Shown: positions 8,864-16,361 of the stretch, in pieces
How the letters are laid out: the number at the start of each line of letters is the position of its first letter
Position numbering within the stretch: position 1 is the stretch's first letter
Assembly: GCF_037975235.1 (NCBI RefSeq)
Contig: NZ_CP150241.1
Coordinates: 5,580,001-5,644,000, forward strand
DNA length: 64,000 bases
Direction: 5' to 3'
From: Paenibacillus sp. FSL R5-0341
GTDB lineage: Bacteria; Bacillota; Bacilli; Paenibacillales; Paenibacillaceae
Program-made: the position numbers and the translations under genes
The notes under the pieces: model-generated
Databases searched by the model: none
The model's input: the letters and a program-made list of their open reading frames with translations, nothing else
Told to the model about the DNA's origin: nothing

Positions 8864-9253
8864 CTTTGTCACCCTGAACGACTGAATATAGTTGTGGATA
8901 TCATCTTCTGGCGTCTTGAGCAATCTGGCCAGATGAATCTGCATCTGTTCCAGGTGATCGATATGCTTCTGAATATCAGCGATTCGGTCAGAAACGAGGG
9001 TTTTTAACGTCTCACTTTCCATATCCTCCTGACTGAGCAGTTGCAGGGTCTCTTGTATTTCTTTTAAGGAGTAACCCAGCAGCTGGGCGTCCTTAATGAA
9101 CTTAATTTTGACAAGATAATCTTCAGTATACACCCGGTATCCGTTGGAGGAACGACGGGGAGCAGGCAGAATCCCGCTATCCTCGTAATAACGGAGGGTT
9201 GCCATACTCACACCGGTACGCTTGGCCAACATTCCTCTTGTCATGGTTTCCAT
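8852..9253 (-). CDS. MerR-family transcriptional regulator
   Basis: The 133-residue protein begins with the MerR winged helix (MLAKRTGVSMATLRYYEDSGIL, read here in part) and continues with a dimerisation coiled coil around residues 75-115. There is no cysteine-rich metal site, so it is of the small-molecule or redox-independent type. It is the second gene of an operon, 26 bases after the alpha/beta hydrolase. That operon's promoter carries a perfect dyad in an overlong spacer, exactly where MerR proteins bind. I infer that it controls its own operon in response to a compound handled by the hydrolase. Confidence 0.92.
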   Translation of the reverse strand: METMTRGMLAKRTGVSMATLRYYEDSGILPAPRRSSNGYRVYTEDYLVKIKFIKDAQLLGYSLKEIQETLQLLSQEDMESETLKTLVSDRIADIQKHIDHLEQMQIHLARLLKTPEDDIHNYIQSFRVTKKEP

Positions 9254-9279
9254 GCCTACTCCTCCACCTTTCTGCGGAC

Positions 9280-10767
9280 TTATTGCGTTTGTTTGTTGCG
9301 GATCTTGGTATACGTGGCATCATAGGTGACCTCGGGAAATTGCGCTGAAGAACCTTGCAGCAAGGGCTGCTCTTCCCCTTTGAGATAACGGTCAAAGAAT
9401 GCCAGCGCATAGGATCTTGTTATATCCACATTATGTTCTGGCGTCATGCCTCTGGCGAATAGTTTCGGTGAGATTAATGAAATATCCGTAAAGCTTTGAT
9501 GGAAGAAATTATCCACCGTCAGATAATAGGTATCATTCAGACTACTTGTCATCACTCGATCCAGATCAGGCTTAAACTCTGGATAGGCTACTTTTTCCGT
9601 TTCGGTGGCATCCGGTTCCAGACTTTTGGCGGTTCCACCCGACATGATATACATAAACGGCTGTTTCAGGGCTGTCGTGGATACTTTTCCCCAGAATCCT
9701 CCCTCCAGGCTAAGTCCTGCCTGGAATCTTTCATCCTGCGCCAGTGCTTCCGCTGTCGTTGCCCCACCATATGAGTGACCCATGATGCCCACTTGATCCA
9801 GATCAAGCTTGCCTTCGAGCAATTGATTCGGGTCATGCGAATTCCATTGGGTAAGCGTATCAAGCACAAAACTTGCATCAGCTGCACGGATACCTATGCC
9901 TTCTACATTATATTGATACAATTCCTCTGACGTTGCAAAATCAGGGTCGGCCTCATAGGAGACTACACGTCCATCGGGAAATGTCACTCGTGCTGACGTA
10001 TACGGGTGATCTATCCCCACCACAATGTAACCATGGCTTACCAGCTCCTCAATCATTGTCATACTCTGAAAACGGGCTGAACGGATACCCGGCGAGAATA
10101 GCAAAACCGGATACTTGCTCTGGACGGCGGACATCTCAGCTCCTTGTACCACATGTGTTGGAATGGTATCCAGATAACTGAACACCTGAGACGGAATGCC
10201 GAATACCAAACTAATCGCTTCTCCCAGTTCACTCGGGTAATGCTCCAGTGGCAGCCCTTGAGCGGCCTCCTGATCTACTGGGTACCACACATTAATCATA
10301 AGTTCACGCTTGTCTCCTTCCTCAGGTGTTTTGGTCTCTTCACGAGATTCATCCACCAGGTGCTCAGAGAACGTGCCAATGGCATATGAGCCGGTTGGTT
10401 CAGGCATTGTAAAAGCAGGTAACAGCCAGGTCAGTATGATTGAACCTGCACTGAAGGCCAGAACCAGAATCGATGCCAGCGTCATCTTAATCCATGAACG
10501 ACGGTTGGATTTCTGCGCGCTGTGAACATAACGGCCACTGCGGTATGATTTCATGAGTTGAATGATTAACGTTATGAATAATACAAGTGTAACGATATAG
10601 GTTAGTATCATCTGCACCCGAAATGAATTGATTAAGCCATGCAGAAGCACTGCCGGAATCAGAGCTGTGAGTGTCCCCATTATCATTGCCCGGCGCTTCG
10701 GAAACACCAGCATAATTACTGTAACAGCTACGGTTACCAATACCAAAATCCATTCTAAAATTCTCAT
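9280..10767 (-). CDS. Membrane-anchored alpha/beta hydrolase, platelet-activating-factor acetylhydrolase-like
   Basis: The 495-residue protein has four predicted membrane spans in its first 150 residues and then a large hydrolase domain outside the membrane. Motifs of the PAF-acetylhydrolase/dienelactone hydrolase group are visible: the oxyanion region YPVLLFSPGIRSAR, the nucleophile elbow GHSYGG, an acidic residue near SLEGGFWG, and a late HQSFTDI His. The ATG at 10767 follows GGGAGG by eight bases; the in-frame extension to 10887 runs through the promoter. It heads the operon with the MerR gene. Substrate is probably a short-chain ester or phospholipid, by family only. Confidence 0.85.
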   Translation of the reverse strand: MRILEWILVLVTVAVTVIMLVFPKRRAMIMGTLTALIPAVLLHGLINSFRVQMILTYIVTLVLFITLIIQLMKSYRSGRYVHSAQKSNRRSWIKMTLASILVLAFSAGSIILTWLLPAFTMPEPTGSYAIGTFSEHLVDESREETKTPEEGDKRELMINVWYPVDQEAAQGLPLEHYPSELGEAISLVFGIPSQVFSYLDTIPTHVVQGAEMSAVQSKYPVLLFSPGIRSARFQSMTMIEELVSHGYIVVGIDHPYTSARVTFPDGRVVSYEADPDFATSEELYQYNVEGIGIRAADASFVLDTLTQWNSHDPNQLLEGKLDLDQVGIMGHSYGGATTAEALAQDERFQAGLSLEGGFWGKVSTTALKQPFMYIMSGGTAKSLEPDATETEKVAYPEFKPDLDRVMTSSLNDTYYLTVDNFFHQSFTDISLISPKLFARGMTPEHNVDITRSYALAFFDRYLKGEEQPLLQGSSAQFPEVTYDATYTKIRNKQTQ

Positions 10768-10798
10768 TATCCAGCCTCCCATATTCCTTGATGAATCA

Positions 10799-10830
10799 AG
10801 AATAAACCTTGAAGTATACTTCAAGGTCAA
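10799..10830 (-). promoter_or_regulatory. MerR-type promoter with 22-bp perfect palindrome in the spacer
   Basis: On the minus strand a -35 TTGACC (10825-10830) and a -10 TATTCT (10799-10804) are 20 bases apart, or 19 if TTATTC is used. The spacer holds a perfect palindrome at 10806-10827, half-site ACCTTGAAGTA. Overlong spacers with a centred dyad are the hallmark of promoters that MerR proteins activate by DNA distortion, and a MerR gene lies in this operon. Confidence 0.85.
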
Positions 10831-10887
10831 GGCTGAATATATGAACGAAAATGGATGAAGCAAGCCAATTGAAACACATTGAAACAT

Positions 10888-10942
10888 CCGATGAATATAC
10901 CCTACATCTAGCCCTTATGCACTTGTACGGTATATTCATCGG
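10888..10942. repeat. 14-bp perfect inverted repeat with 27-base loop
   Basis: CCGATGAATATACC at 10888-10901 is repeated in reverse complement at 10929-10942. It lies between the hydrolase promoter and the stop codon of the YtkA-like gene. No T-run follows on either strand, so it is not a standard terminator; it may act as one with help, or be a protein site. Confidence 0.6.
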
Positions 10943-10956
10943 GTGACCACAAATGA

Positions 10957-11406
10957 CTATTCTACGGTTACCTTTGTTCGAGGCATGGTATGCATCGCTC
11001 CTGAGGTCACATGCGCCTGAATTACGTACACTCCAGGTTCCTGAAACGAATGCTTCACTTCGTATATACCCTCGCCTTTAGACACAGCCTTCGTCGCTCC
11101 CCGAGATTCAAGCTCTTCGGCACTCATCATTCCTTGATCGAATGAAGGTGCTTCGGGTTCATCCTGTTCATTCCATATCTGAAACTGTACATGATCCGCA
11201 TCATTTACAGGCTGTTCTCCCTGTGTCAGCTTGATCTGTAAGGCAACCTCTTCATTCACTTTCGCCTTATCCGGCATCATGAGTTTCACCCGGATCATCT
11301 CGGGCATCTCCCCGGAAGCAGACTGTTCCTCATAGGAGCAGCCAGCGACCAAAAGGATTAGCACCAGGAAGGGCGTGAACCAACGAGCTTGTCCGCTCAT
11401 CACCAT
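10957..11406 (-). CDS. YtkA-like lipoprotein
   Basis: The 149-residue protein has a lipoprotein signal peptide ending in the lipobox LVAGC, so it is exported and anchored to the outer face of the membrane by Cys22. The mature part has the beta-sandwich pattern of the YtkA/FixH-like family: VKLMMPDKAKVNEEVALQIK, a charged middle with DADHVQFQIW, and a closing GVYVIQAHVTSGAMHTMP strand. Family members are often linked to copper or respiratory oxidase assembly. It lies 13 bases behind the disulfide-forming protein gene, so the two are probably one operon acting on extracytoplasmic redox proteins. Confidence 0.72.
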   Translation of the reverse strand: MVMSGQARWFTPFLVLILLVAGCSYEEQSASGEMPEMIRVKLMMPDKAKVNEEVALQIKLTQGEQPVNDADHVQFQIWNEQDEPEAPSFDQGMMSAEELESRGATKAVSKGEGIYEVKHSFQEPGVYVIQAHVTSGAMHTMPRTKVTVE

Positions 11407-11419
11407 CTATCCTTTCTTA

Positions 11420-11869
11420 TCAAGAAGATTTTGGTGTTTTGCCGATACCCCATAGCATCACGATGATGATAATAAAGGCAATCAGTGCCAATAGCGGAAT
11501 GGTGATAAATCCAAACCAGTTCAAATAGTCGGTATAACATGGAACCTTGCCGCACGCCACGGCATTACCTGTAGCCGAAAAAATACGCTGGATCGTTACA
11601 TGATATAACGAAATGCCGCCACCGACGAAACTAAGTGGGAGCACGTATTTCGTGATGCCCACGTCATCCTTAAAGTAGGCAATGCCCAGCAAAATCGTTA
11701 GTGGATACATGAATATGCGCTGATACCAGCACAGATCACATGGAAGAAAGCCCTTGATCTCACTGAAATAGAGACTGCCCCCTGTTGCAATAACGGAAAC
11801 GGCCCAGGCAACAAATAACCGGGTATCCACATTTCTCGCTGGACGCTCCGATTTTGATGATGTACTCAT
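11420..11869 (-). CDS. bdbC: Disulfide bond formation protein of the DsbB/BdbC family
   Basis: The 149-residue protein has four membrane spans and both redox pairs of DsbB-type quinone-linked oxidoreductases: Cys44 and Cys47 in CDLCWYQR, and Cys106 and Cys111 in CGKVPC. It would reoxidise a thioredoxin-like partner on the outer face by passing electrons to quinone. No partner (BdbD-type) gene is next to it; the partner must be elsewhere. The ATG at 11869 has AGAGGA and GGGGGA upstream, whereas the ATG at 11911 lies in the promoter region. Confidence 0.88.
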   Translation of the reverse strand: MSTSSKSERPARNVDTRLFVAWAVSVIATGGSLYFSEIKGFLPCDLCWYQRIFMYPLTILLGIAYFKDDVGITKYVLPLSFVGGGISLYHVTIQRIFSATGNAVACGKVPCYTDYLNWFGFITIPLLALIAFIIIIVMLWGIGKTPKSS

Positions 11870-11967
11870 TCCTCTGTCCCCCTTTTCATTTTGCTTATAC
11901 CAAATTATCATACCTCATTCTAGACTCCATCGGCTATTCAAGCTGTTATGTAGGTCATTACTCGATG

Positions 11968-11976
11968 ATTATACCA
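11968..11976 (-). promoter_or_regulatory. Extended -10 promoter element for the bdbC operon
   Basis: TGGTATAAT on the minus strand is a consensus -10 with the TGn extension, about 100 bases before the bdbC start. No clear -35 is needed with such an element. Confidence 0.45.
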
Positions 11977-12001
11977 AATTTTTGAACTTTTGGGTGAATA
12001 C

Positions 12002-12032
12002 AAAAAAGCTGCCGTATGGGGCAGCTTTTTTG
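12002..12032. terminator. Strong bidirectional terminator
   Basis: AAAAAAGCTGCC and GGCAGCTTTTTT form a perfect stem with a short loop. It follows the stalk-domain gene that ends at 12058 on the minus strand. Confidence 0.9.
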
Positions 12033-12057
12033 CTTGATTCATATGAAAAACATTGTA

Positions 12058-13686
12058 TTACATGGATTTAGTCAGCGTAATGGAACCATCTTTTTGTGCC
12101 CATTTCACGTTCCAGTTCAGAAGTTCAGCAATGAAACGCAGGGGTACTTGCGTACGTCCATCTTTGTTTACAAATACAGTTGAACCCACGTTTTTCTTCA
12201 CACCGTTCACTTCCATCACGTTGTTGTTCACCCAGAATTCAAGGGTATCATCGCCAGCCATTACCGTTACTTGTTGTGCTTTTTTGTCCCATTTCACTGT
12301 TGCACCAATACCTTCACTCAGGAAGCGCAGTGGAATGTATGTTGTGTTTTTCCAAAGTACTGGTGTTGTGTCCATGTTGGTTGTTTTGTCGTTAATTTTC
12401 AGCATTTTGCTGTTCAGTTGCATCCATACCGTTGTCATTTCTGGCGCTGGTGCAGGTGTTGTTGGCTCTTGGAATTTGTCATTGAATTGAGTCACGATCG
12501 CGTTACCCAGGGCTTGACCTACACCGAACATCACTTTGAAGCCTTCACGATTCGTTGTGTAAGAAGCATCATAATTACCTGCTGCATATTGATTCAATAC
12601 GTTTTGCACTTGATTCTCATGCGTTGTCAGAGCTTGTTGTCCTGCTGCTTTTGGCAGATTGCCAGCTGTTGCCGAATCCAGGAATGTAGCGAATTCAGTT
12701 GTAAACCCATCAATACGTTTCTCTACTGCTGCACGAGCCGTAGCATCGTTGTTTTTAACAGCTTTTACATAGTCGCTTTGTGCGTTAACGTGGTTCGTTA
12801 CCCAAATTTTCTCGAAAGCATTGGCACCATCGTTACCGTAAACGGAAGCAATCGCTGCTTTAAAGTCAGCTGTGTTTCCAGCTTCAGCTGTAACCAGTGC
12901 GTTGGAGGCTGCTGTGCGTCCATCGAACTCCTCTTGCATTTGCAGAGCCGAAAGCGCAAAGTGCTCGGAAGCCAAGTGGTTGAGTGCAGATCTCAGATCA
13001 GCTGCTTTCGTATCCGCTTTGGTATTTTCGAATTTCTCAGGCATTTGTGTAGTAATGGCCGTGGAGAGCGCCTTACTTACGTCGAACATTTCTTTGAAAC
13101 CTTCACGGTAAGCCTTGTATGCATCAGCATAATCTCCAGCTACATACTCATCGAATACTTTTTGCACGAGATCTTCATGTACTTGCAGAGCCTGTTTGGC
13201 TGCTGCTTTTGGCAACTTGCCTTCGGTAGCTGTGCTCAGGAATGTGGAGAATTCATCCACGAAACCGTTGATGTTTGCCTGTGCTTGTTTGATCCCAGCC
13301 TGGTTGCCCATTTTGGTTGCTTTCACCAGATCATCTGTGTATTTATTATGAGCGCGGAAGATACGTTCGAATTCTTTGGCACCAGCGTCACCGTATAGGG
13401 AAGCGATTGCCGGTTGCATATCCAGTGCATTCTGGTCGAGTGCTTTGTAGGCTGCATCTGCATCTTTAGCTCCGTCATAGGCTTTAGCCATTGCCGTTAC
13501 TGCGAGTGCAAAGTGCTCGGACAACAGGTGGTCCAGGTTCGCTCTCAGGTCAGCTGCAGGTGTGTTCACGGATGCTTTCATCATGGTCATCGGTGTCTGT
13601 GGTGCGGAAGCTGCTCCAGCGATCCCCGGCATCAACAGTGTCAAGCTAAGTACAGGTGCGATAAACTTCTTCATTTTCATTTTCAT
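12058..13686 (-). CDS. Secreted protein with two alpha-helical repeats and a C-terminal copper-amine-oxidase N-like (stalk) domain
   Basis: The 542-residue protein starts with a signal peptide (KKFIAPVLSLTLLMPGIAGA). Two homologous helical modules follow at about residues 47-205 and 230-390; both contain a variant of LRxxLxHLxSEHFAL near their start and YREGF(K)EMFDV or NREGFKVMFGV near their end. A Pro-rich linker leads to the C-terminal stalk domain (residues about 425-542) with the typical YIPLRFLSEGIGATVKWD and VPLRFIAELLNWNVKW. Stalk domains are common on Paenibacillus surface proteins; here they do not imply amine oxidase activity. The helical modules are unassigned. The gene is monocistronic, with a terminator behind it and another hairpin in front. 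Confidence 0.85.
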   Translation of the reverse strand: MKMKMKKFIAPVLSLTLLMPGIAGAASAPQTPMTMMKASVNTPAADLRANLDHLLSEHFALAVTAMAKAYDGAKDADAAYKALDQNALDMQPAIASLYGDAGAKEFERIFRAHNKYTDDLVKATKMGNQAGIKQAQANINGFVDEFSTFLSTATEGKLPKAAAKQALQVHEDLVQKVFDEYVAGDYADAYKAYREGFKEMFDVSKALSTAITTQMPEKFENTKADTKAADLRSALNHLASEHFALSALQMQEEFDGRTAASNALVTAEAGNTADFKAAIASVYGNDGANAFEKIWVTNHVNAQSDYVKAVKNNDATARAAVEKRIDGFTTEFATFLDSATAGNLPKAAGQQALTTHENQVQNVLNQYAAGNYDASYTTNREGFKVMFGVGQALGNAIVTQFNDKFQEPTTPAPAPEMTTVWMQLNSKMLKINDKTTNMDTTPVLWKNTTYIPLRFLSEGIGATVKWDKKAQQVTVMAGDDTLEFWVNNNVMEVNGVKKNVGSTVFVNKDGRTQVPLRFIAELLNWNVKWAQKDGSITLTKSM

Positions 13687-13789
13687 TACGTGTTCACTCC
13701 TCGATTATGTTTTGTGTATAATTTCTTTCCTTGTCGTCGTCTTCATAGGGTGTAACGCAGGCTTCTCCATTCTGGATCACTCTGTGGGC

Positions 13790-13825
13790 AAAAAAAATCG
13801 CAGCTTTCAGTGAAGAAAGCTACGA
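13790..13825 (-). terminator. Terminator-like hairpin upstream of the stalk-protein gene
   Basis: On the minus strand TCGTAGCTTTC pairs with GAAAGCTGCGA and is followed by eight T. No minus-strand gene ends here; the hairpin lies about 105 bases before the start codon at 13686. It could be an attenuator in the leader of that gene, or the end of a small RNA. I see no known aptamer in the 13826-13930 stretch, which otherwise holds only a CCTATC/GATAGG pairing. Confidence 0.6.
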
Positions 13826-14014
13826 ATGCCTGTTGTATCAAGGTTTTTTAGGATTAAAAAAATATAAAGTTGCAGTGATCTTTCCTATCCGAGACGATAT
13901 ACCATCTGTAAGATAGGTACTTCATTTCCCTTAATTTCTCAATTGAAGCTTACATCAAAGGTTAACCTGAAGTACAATGAAGAGAATCATATTATTCGCG
14001 AAGGGGGTCCATTC

Positions 14015-14221
14015 ATGACCTGGTTGCCTTATGTTTTAATTGTGGGTATCGCCTTATTTGGAGGTGTTGCTACCATGATCATCGGAAATTCGAAAGCCAA
14101 TCAGACCAGTAATCCCGAATATGATCGCCGCACAAAGCAAAACCTCAGTAAACTTTCCTATGTATACGTCGGTGCGATTGTACTTGGTTTTGGCGGACTA
14201 ATCCTCTATCTTTTTAACTAA
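14015..14221 (+). CDS. Small two-span membrane protein
   Basis: The 68-residue protein has two hydrophobic spans, residues 3-23 and 46-66, joined by a short polar loop with NPEYDRRTKQNLSKL. GGGGG stands seven bases before the ATG at 14015; the open frame extends upstream but without a better start. The NPxYDxxTKxN loop between two spans resembles small Firmicute proteins that databases label as BshB3 or as uncharacterised, but I hold that only loosely. It is flanked by two stalk-protein genes with no clear functional tie. Confidence 0.65.
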   Translation: MTWLPYVLIVGIALFGGVATMIIGNSKANQTSNPEYDRRTKQNLSKLSYVYVGAIVLGFGGLILYLFN

Positions 14222-14310
14222 AATGTTTCGATTCGGCAAAGAATACATTCCAACAGGCTGAGCAACTTCAAGTTTCGTTCTACATTCTCCTGTCTACATG
14301 CACATGTTTA

Positions 14311-14409
14311 CAAGTTGGAGATAATTCAGAATTATTCTGGATATGTTCGGGGTTTAATATAAAGCCATAAGGGACAGCGAGCCCATTAAACAAACCAAAC
14401 CCCAACTTG
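14311..14409 (+). promoter_or_regulatory. Candidate structured leader RNA ending at the ribosome site
   Basis: CAAGTTGG (14311-14318) can pair with CCAACTTG (14402-14409), closing a 99-base domain that ends just before the AAGGAGAG ribosome site. Inside are a hairpin CAGAAT/ATTCTG (14327-14339 area), a GTTTAAT/ATTAAAC stem (14352-14358 with 14385-14391) and a small GGG/CCC helix within it. GGGGTTT (14349-14355) can also pair with AAACCCC (14397-14403), which competes with the outer stem by two bases. It matches no riboswitch class I can name. Confidence 0.35.
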
Positions 14410-14421
14410 AAGGAGAGATAT

Positions 14422-15531
14422 ATGATGAAAAAAAACATGAAGAAATCTGTAGCAACAATGATGGTACTGGGCATGACTTTAACAGGAGCAACGGGTGTAT
14501 TCGCCGGAACGCAGCTGGAAAAAATCTCTGCATACCTTAACCATGGAATCAGCTTTAATGTTGATGGCGCGGCTTACTCACCAACGGATGGCAATGGCAA
14601 CAAGCTTGCACCAATTACCTATAACAACTCCACTTATCTGCCTGTACGTGCGCTTGCCGATGCGCTACATGTACCTGTATCCTATGATGGCAAAAAAGGA
14701 CAGGTCATTATTGGCCAAGCGACAAGCAATCCATCAACTCTAACGAATGTAACGTATAGTGCAGCACAAAAAGACGCCATTCAAAAGGCTTTTGCACAAT
14801 TCGATGGGTTCGAGACCGCTTATGCACCTCAGCAGATGATCGCAGGTGATACGTTCAAAAGTGTAGGTGCGGGTGGCGATGGCGTCAGCTTTGTTTTCAA
14901 CCATATGAAAGTGGATGTGTCTCCAAGAGATTATTCGGACGGCTATACGAGTAAAGACGTGAAACTATCCAATGGCGTGATCGCCAAATGGTACACACCC
15001 GATCAAACGGGCATGCTCACGTTCCAACTGGATGATCGTTACATTACCCTTAGCTCGCCGGATCATAAGCTGAGCCAAGCTCAGCTGCAACAAGTCGCTG
15101 TCTCTGTTCAGAAGGTAACTGGCAACAACGATCAAGGGATTACTGCATTCGCAGATGTGAACTATAGCAAGCAACAATTGGATAACATTCGCAAAGCATT
15201 TGCGAAGTTTGACGGGTTCACAACAGCCTATGCCCCACAACATATGGTTGCTGGAGATTCATTCAAAAGCGTAGGTGCGGGCGGTGATGGTGTAAACTTT
15301 ATTTTCAATCGTATGAATGTCACGGTATCCCCTAAAGATTATTCGTTCAGCTATGATGGCAAAACGGTAAAACTGCCTAATGGCGTATCCGCCAAATGGT
15401 ATACACCCGATCAAACGGATATGCTCACGTTCAAGCTGGATGATCGTTATGTAACACTCAGCTCGTCAAATAACCAATTGACTCACACTCAACTGGAGCA
15501 AATGGCGGTATCCGTACAAAAAGTGAAATAA
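14422..15531 (+). CDS. Secreted stalk-domain protein with a tandem duplicated module
   Basis: The 369-residue protein has a signal peptide (residues 1-30, ending VFAG), a copper-amine-oxidase N-like stalk domain at about 38-98 (YLPVRALADALHVPVSYDGK), and two direct repeats of about 125 residues each. Both repeats contain TAYAPQ, KSVGAGGDGV, AKWYTPDQT and MLTF-LDDRY and end in VAVSVQKV or MAVSVQKV, about 65-70 percent alike by eye, which suggests a recent duplication. No enzyme motif is visible. The start is ATG 14422, with AAGGAGAG four to six bases upstream; 14425 is the alternative. A terminator follows. Confidence 0.85.
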   Translation: MMKKNMKKSVATMMVLGMTLTGATGVFAGTQLEKISAYLNHGISFNVDGAAYSPTDGNGNKLAPITYNNSTYLPVRALADALHVPVSYDGKKGQVIIGQATSNPSTLTNVTYSAAQKDAIQKAFAQFDGFETAYAPQQMIAGDTFKSVGAGGDGVSFVFNHMKVDVSPRDYSDGYTSKDVKLSNGVIAKWYTPDQTGMLTFQLDDRYITLSSPDHKLSQAQLQQVAVSVQKVTGNNDQGITAFADVNYSKQQLDNIRKAFAKFDGFTTAYAPQHMVAGDSFKSVGAGGDGVNFIFNRMNVTVSPKDYSFSYDGKTVKLPNGVSAKWYTPDQTDMLTFKLDDRYVTLSSSNNQLTHTQLEQMAVSVQKVK

Positions 15532-15573
15532 TCGAAACACCTTCATTATTAAAAAAAACAGGAAATAAAACAG

Positions 15574-15629
15574 AAACACACATCATCTCGGTCCCCTCTA
15601 TGATTAGGGGCTGATATGATGTGTGTTTT
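15574..15629 (+). terminator. Terminator of the duplicated stalk-protein gene
   Basis: AAACACACATCAT and ATGATGTGTGTTT form a 13-base perfect stem with an inner CCCCT/AGGGG helix, followed by TTTTG. Confidence 0.85.
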
Positions 15630-15753
15630 GTCCTATGTAAGACGAATTTCAACTATTCTGAAAACAAGGCTTTCGTCCAGCTTCATTTTGAAAAGGATGG
15701 GGTTATAATGGAATGTACAGCATCTTATATCCGAGCGAAACGGAGTGGACATC

Positions 15754-16029
15754 ATGAACCAACGCATTGATCTGTCCCCAGAAGAACTGCAACAACTGGC
15801 AGGTGAGTTCAACAAGGCATCGCAAAATGGACAAGATATTCTTGCCCAACTCAAAACGATGATTGATCAGTCTGAGGGGCAGTGGGAAGGCGAACGTCAG
15901 CGGGAGTTTCTCGGGCGTATGAATGACAGCATGACAAACATCGGTCATTATTTGCGCGGTTTACAGGAAACCAGCATCAGTCTTCAGCAGACAGCGACGC
16001 GTTTCCGCGAAACGGATCAGTCACGTTAG
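15754..16029 (+). CDS. WXG100-family type VII secretion substrate (EsxA-like)
   Basis: The 91-residue protein has the size and two-helix hairpin pattern of ESAT-6/WXG100 proteins, with the WEG turn (QWEGERQREF) at about residue 44. Such proteins are exported folded by the EssC/FtsK-type ATPase of type VII systems, often as partners of larger effectors. GGAG lies eight bases before the ATG at 15754; the GTG at 15745 overlaps that site. TATAAT at 15705-15710 may be its -10. No secretion ATPase is present in the window, so this is an accessory locus that would use machinery encoded elsewhere. It faces a convergent operon with related genes. Confidence 0.9.
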   Translation: MNQRIDLSPEELQQLAGEFNKASQNGQDILAQLKTMIDQSEGQWEGERQREFLGRMNDSMTNIGHYLRGLQETSISLQQTATRFRETDQSR

Positions 16030-16047
16030 GACTGATCCGTTTTTTTT
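16013..16047 (+). terminator. Terminator overlapping the WXG100 stop codon
   Basis: CGGATCAGTC and GACTGATCCG make a perfect ten-base stem followed by eight T. The TAG stop lies in the loop, leaving no 3' untranslated region. Confidence 0.92.
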
Positions 16048-16088
16048 CATTTACTCCTCATATATAGAACCGACCTTTACAACTCGGG

Positions 16089-16361
16089 TTACTTACGCTC
16101 CAGTTCCGCCGCAAATGTCTCTTCCTCTTGATCCACGTATCCTCTGAAAATGATCTCTTCGATATCTTCATGATTGAATACATACGTATAATCCGGATTA
16201 ATGTAGCCTTCAGGGTATAGACAGCCAATATAATCAAATTGACGGGGTGGTTCTGTCATCAACATCTGCTTGCGTCCATAGATGACAAGCTTTTTGGTGC
16301 CTTCTTTTAAGCGAATAACAGACCCATTGGGCAGTAAGGTAGATGTTTCTTTGTCCATCAT
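16089..16361 (-). CDS. DUF4176-type small protein of type VII loci
   Basis: This 90-residue protein matches the DUF4176 pattern: LLPNGSVIRLKEG, then LVIYGRKQM, YDYIGCLYPEGYI (here FDYIGCLYPEGYI), and FNHEDIEEIIFRGYVDQEE. DUF4176 proteins occur repeatedly in Firmicute type VII secretion loci next to effectors; their biochemical role is not established. Its ATG overlaps the TGA of the membrane-protein gene upstream by four bases, so the two are co-translated. It is the last gene of the minus-strand cassette and is convergent with the WXG100 gene. Confidence 0.85.
   Translation of the reverse strand: MMDKETSTLLPNGSVIRLKEGTKKLVIYGRKQMLMTEPPRQFDYIGCLYPEGYINPDYTYVFNHEDIEEIIFRGYVDQEEETFAAELERK

Noticed and set aside
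12271..13398. 375-codon open frame on + opposite the stalk-protein gene
   Set aside because: It is the antisense of a gene with strong domain evidence; its Cys/Phe/Val-rich composition is a shadow of Ala/Thr/Lys-rich coding.
13687..13930. c-di-GMP (GEMM) riboswitch before the stalk-protein gene
   Set aside because: I looked for the class consensus because such genes are common targets, but the conserved blocks are absent.
14849..15300. Direct DNA repeats around GTAGGTGCGGG
   Set aside because: They are explained by the two homologous protein modules in one gene and are not a mobile or regulatory repeat.
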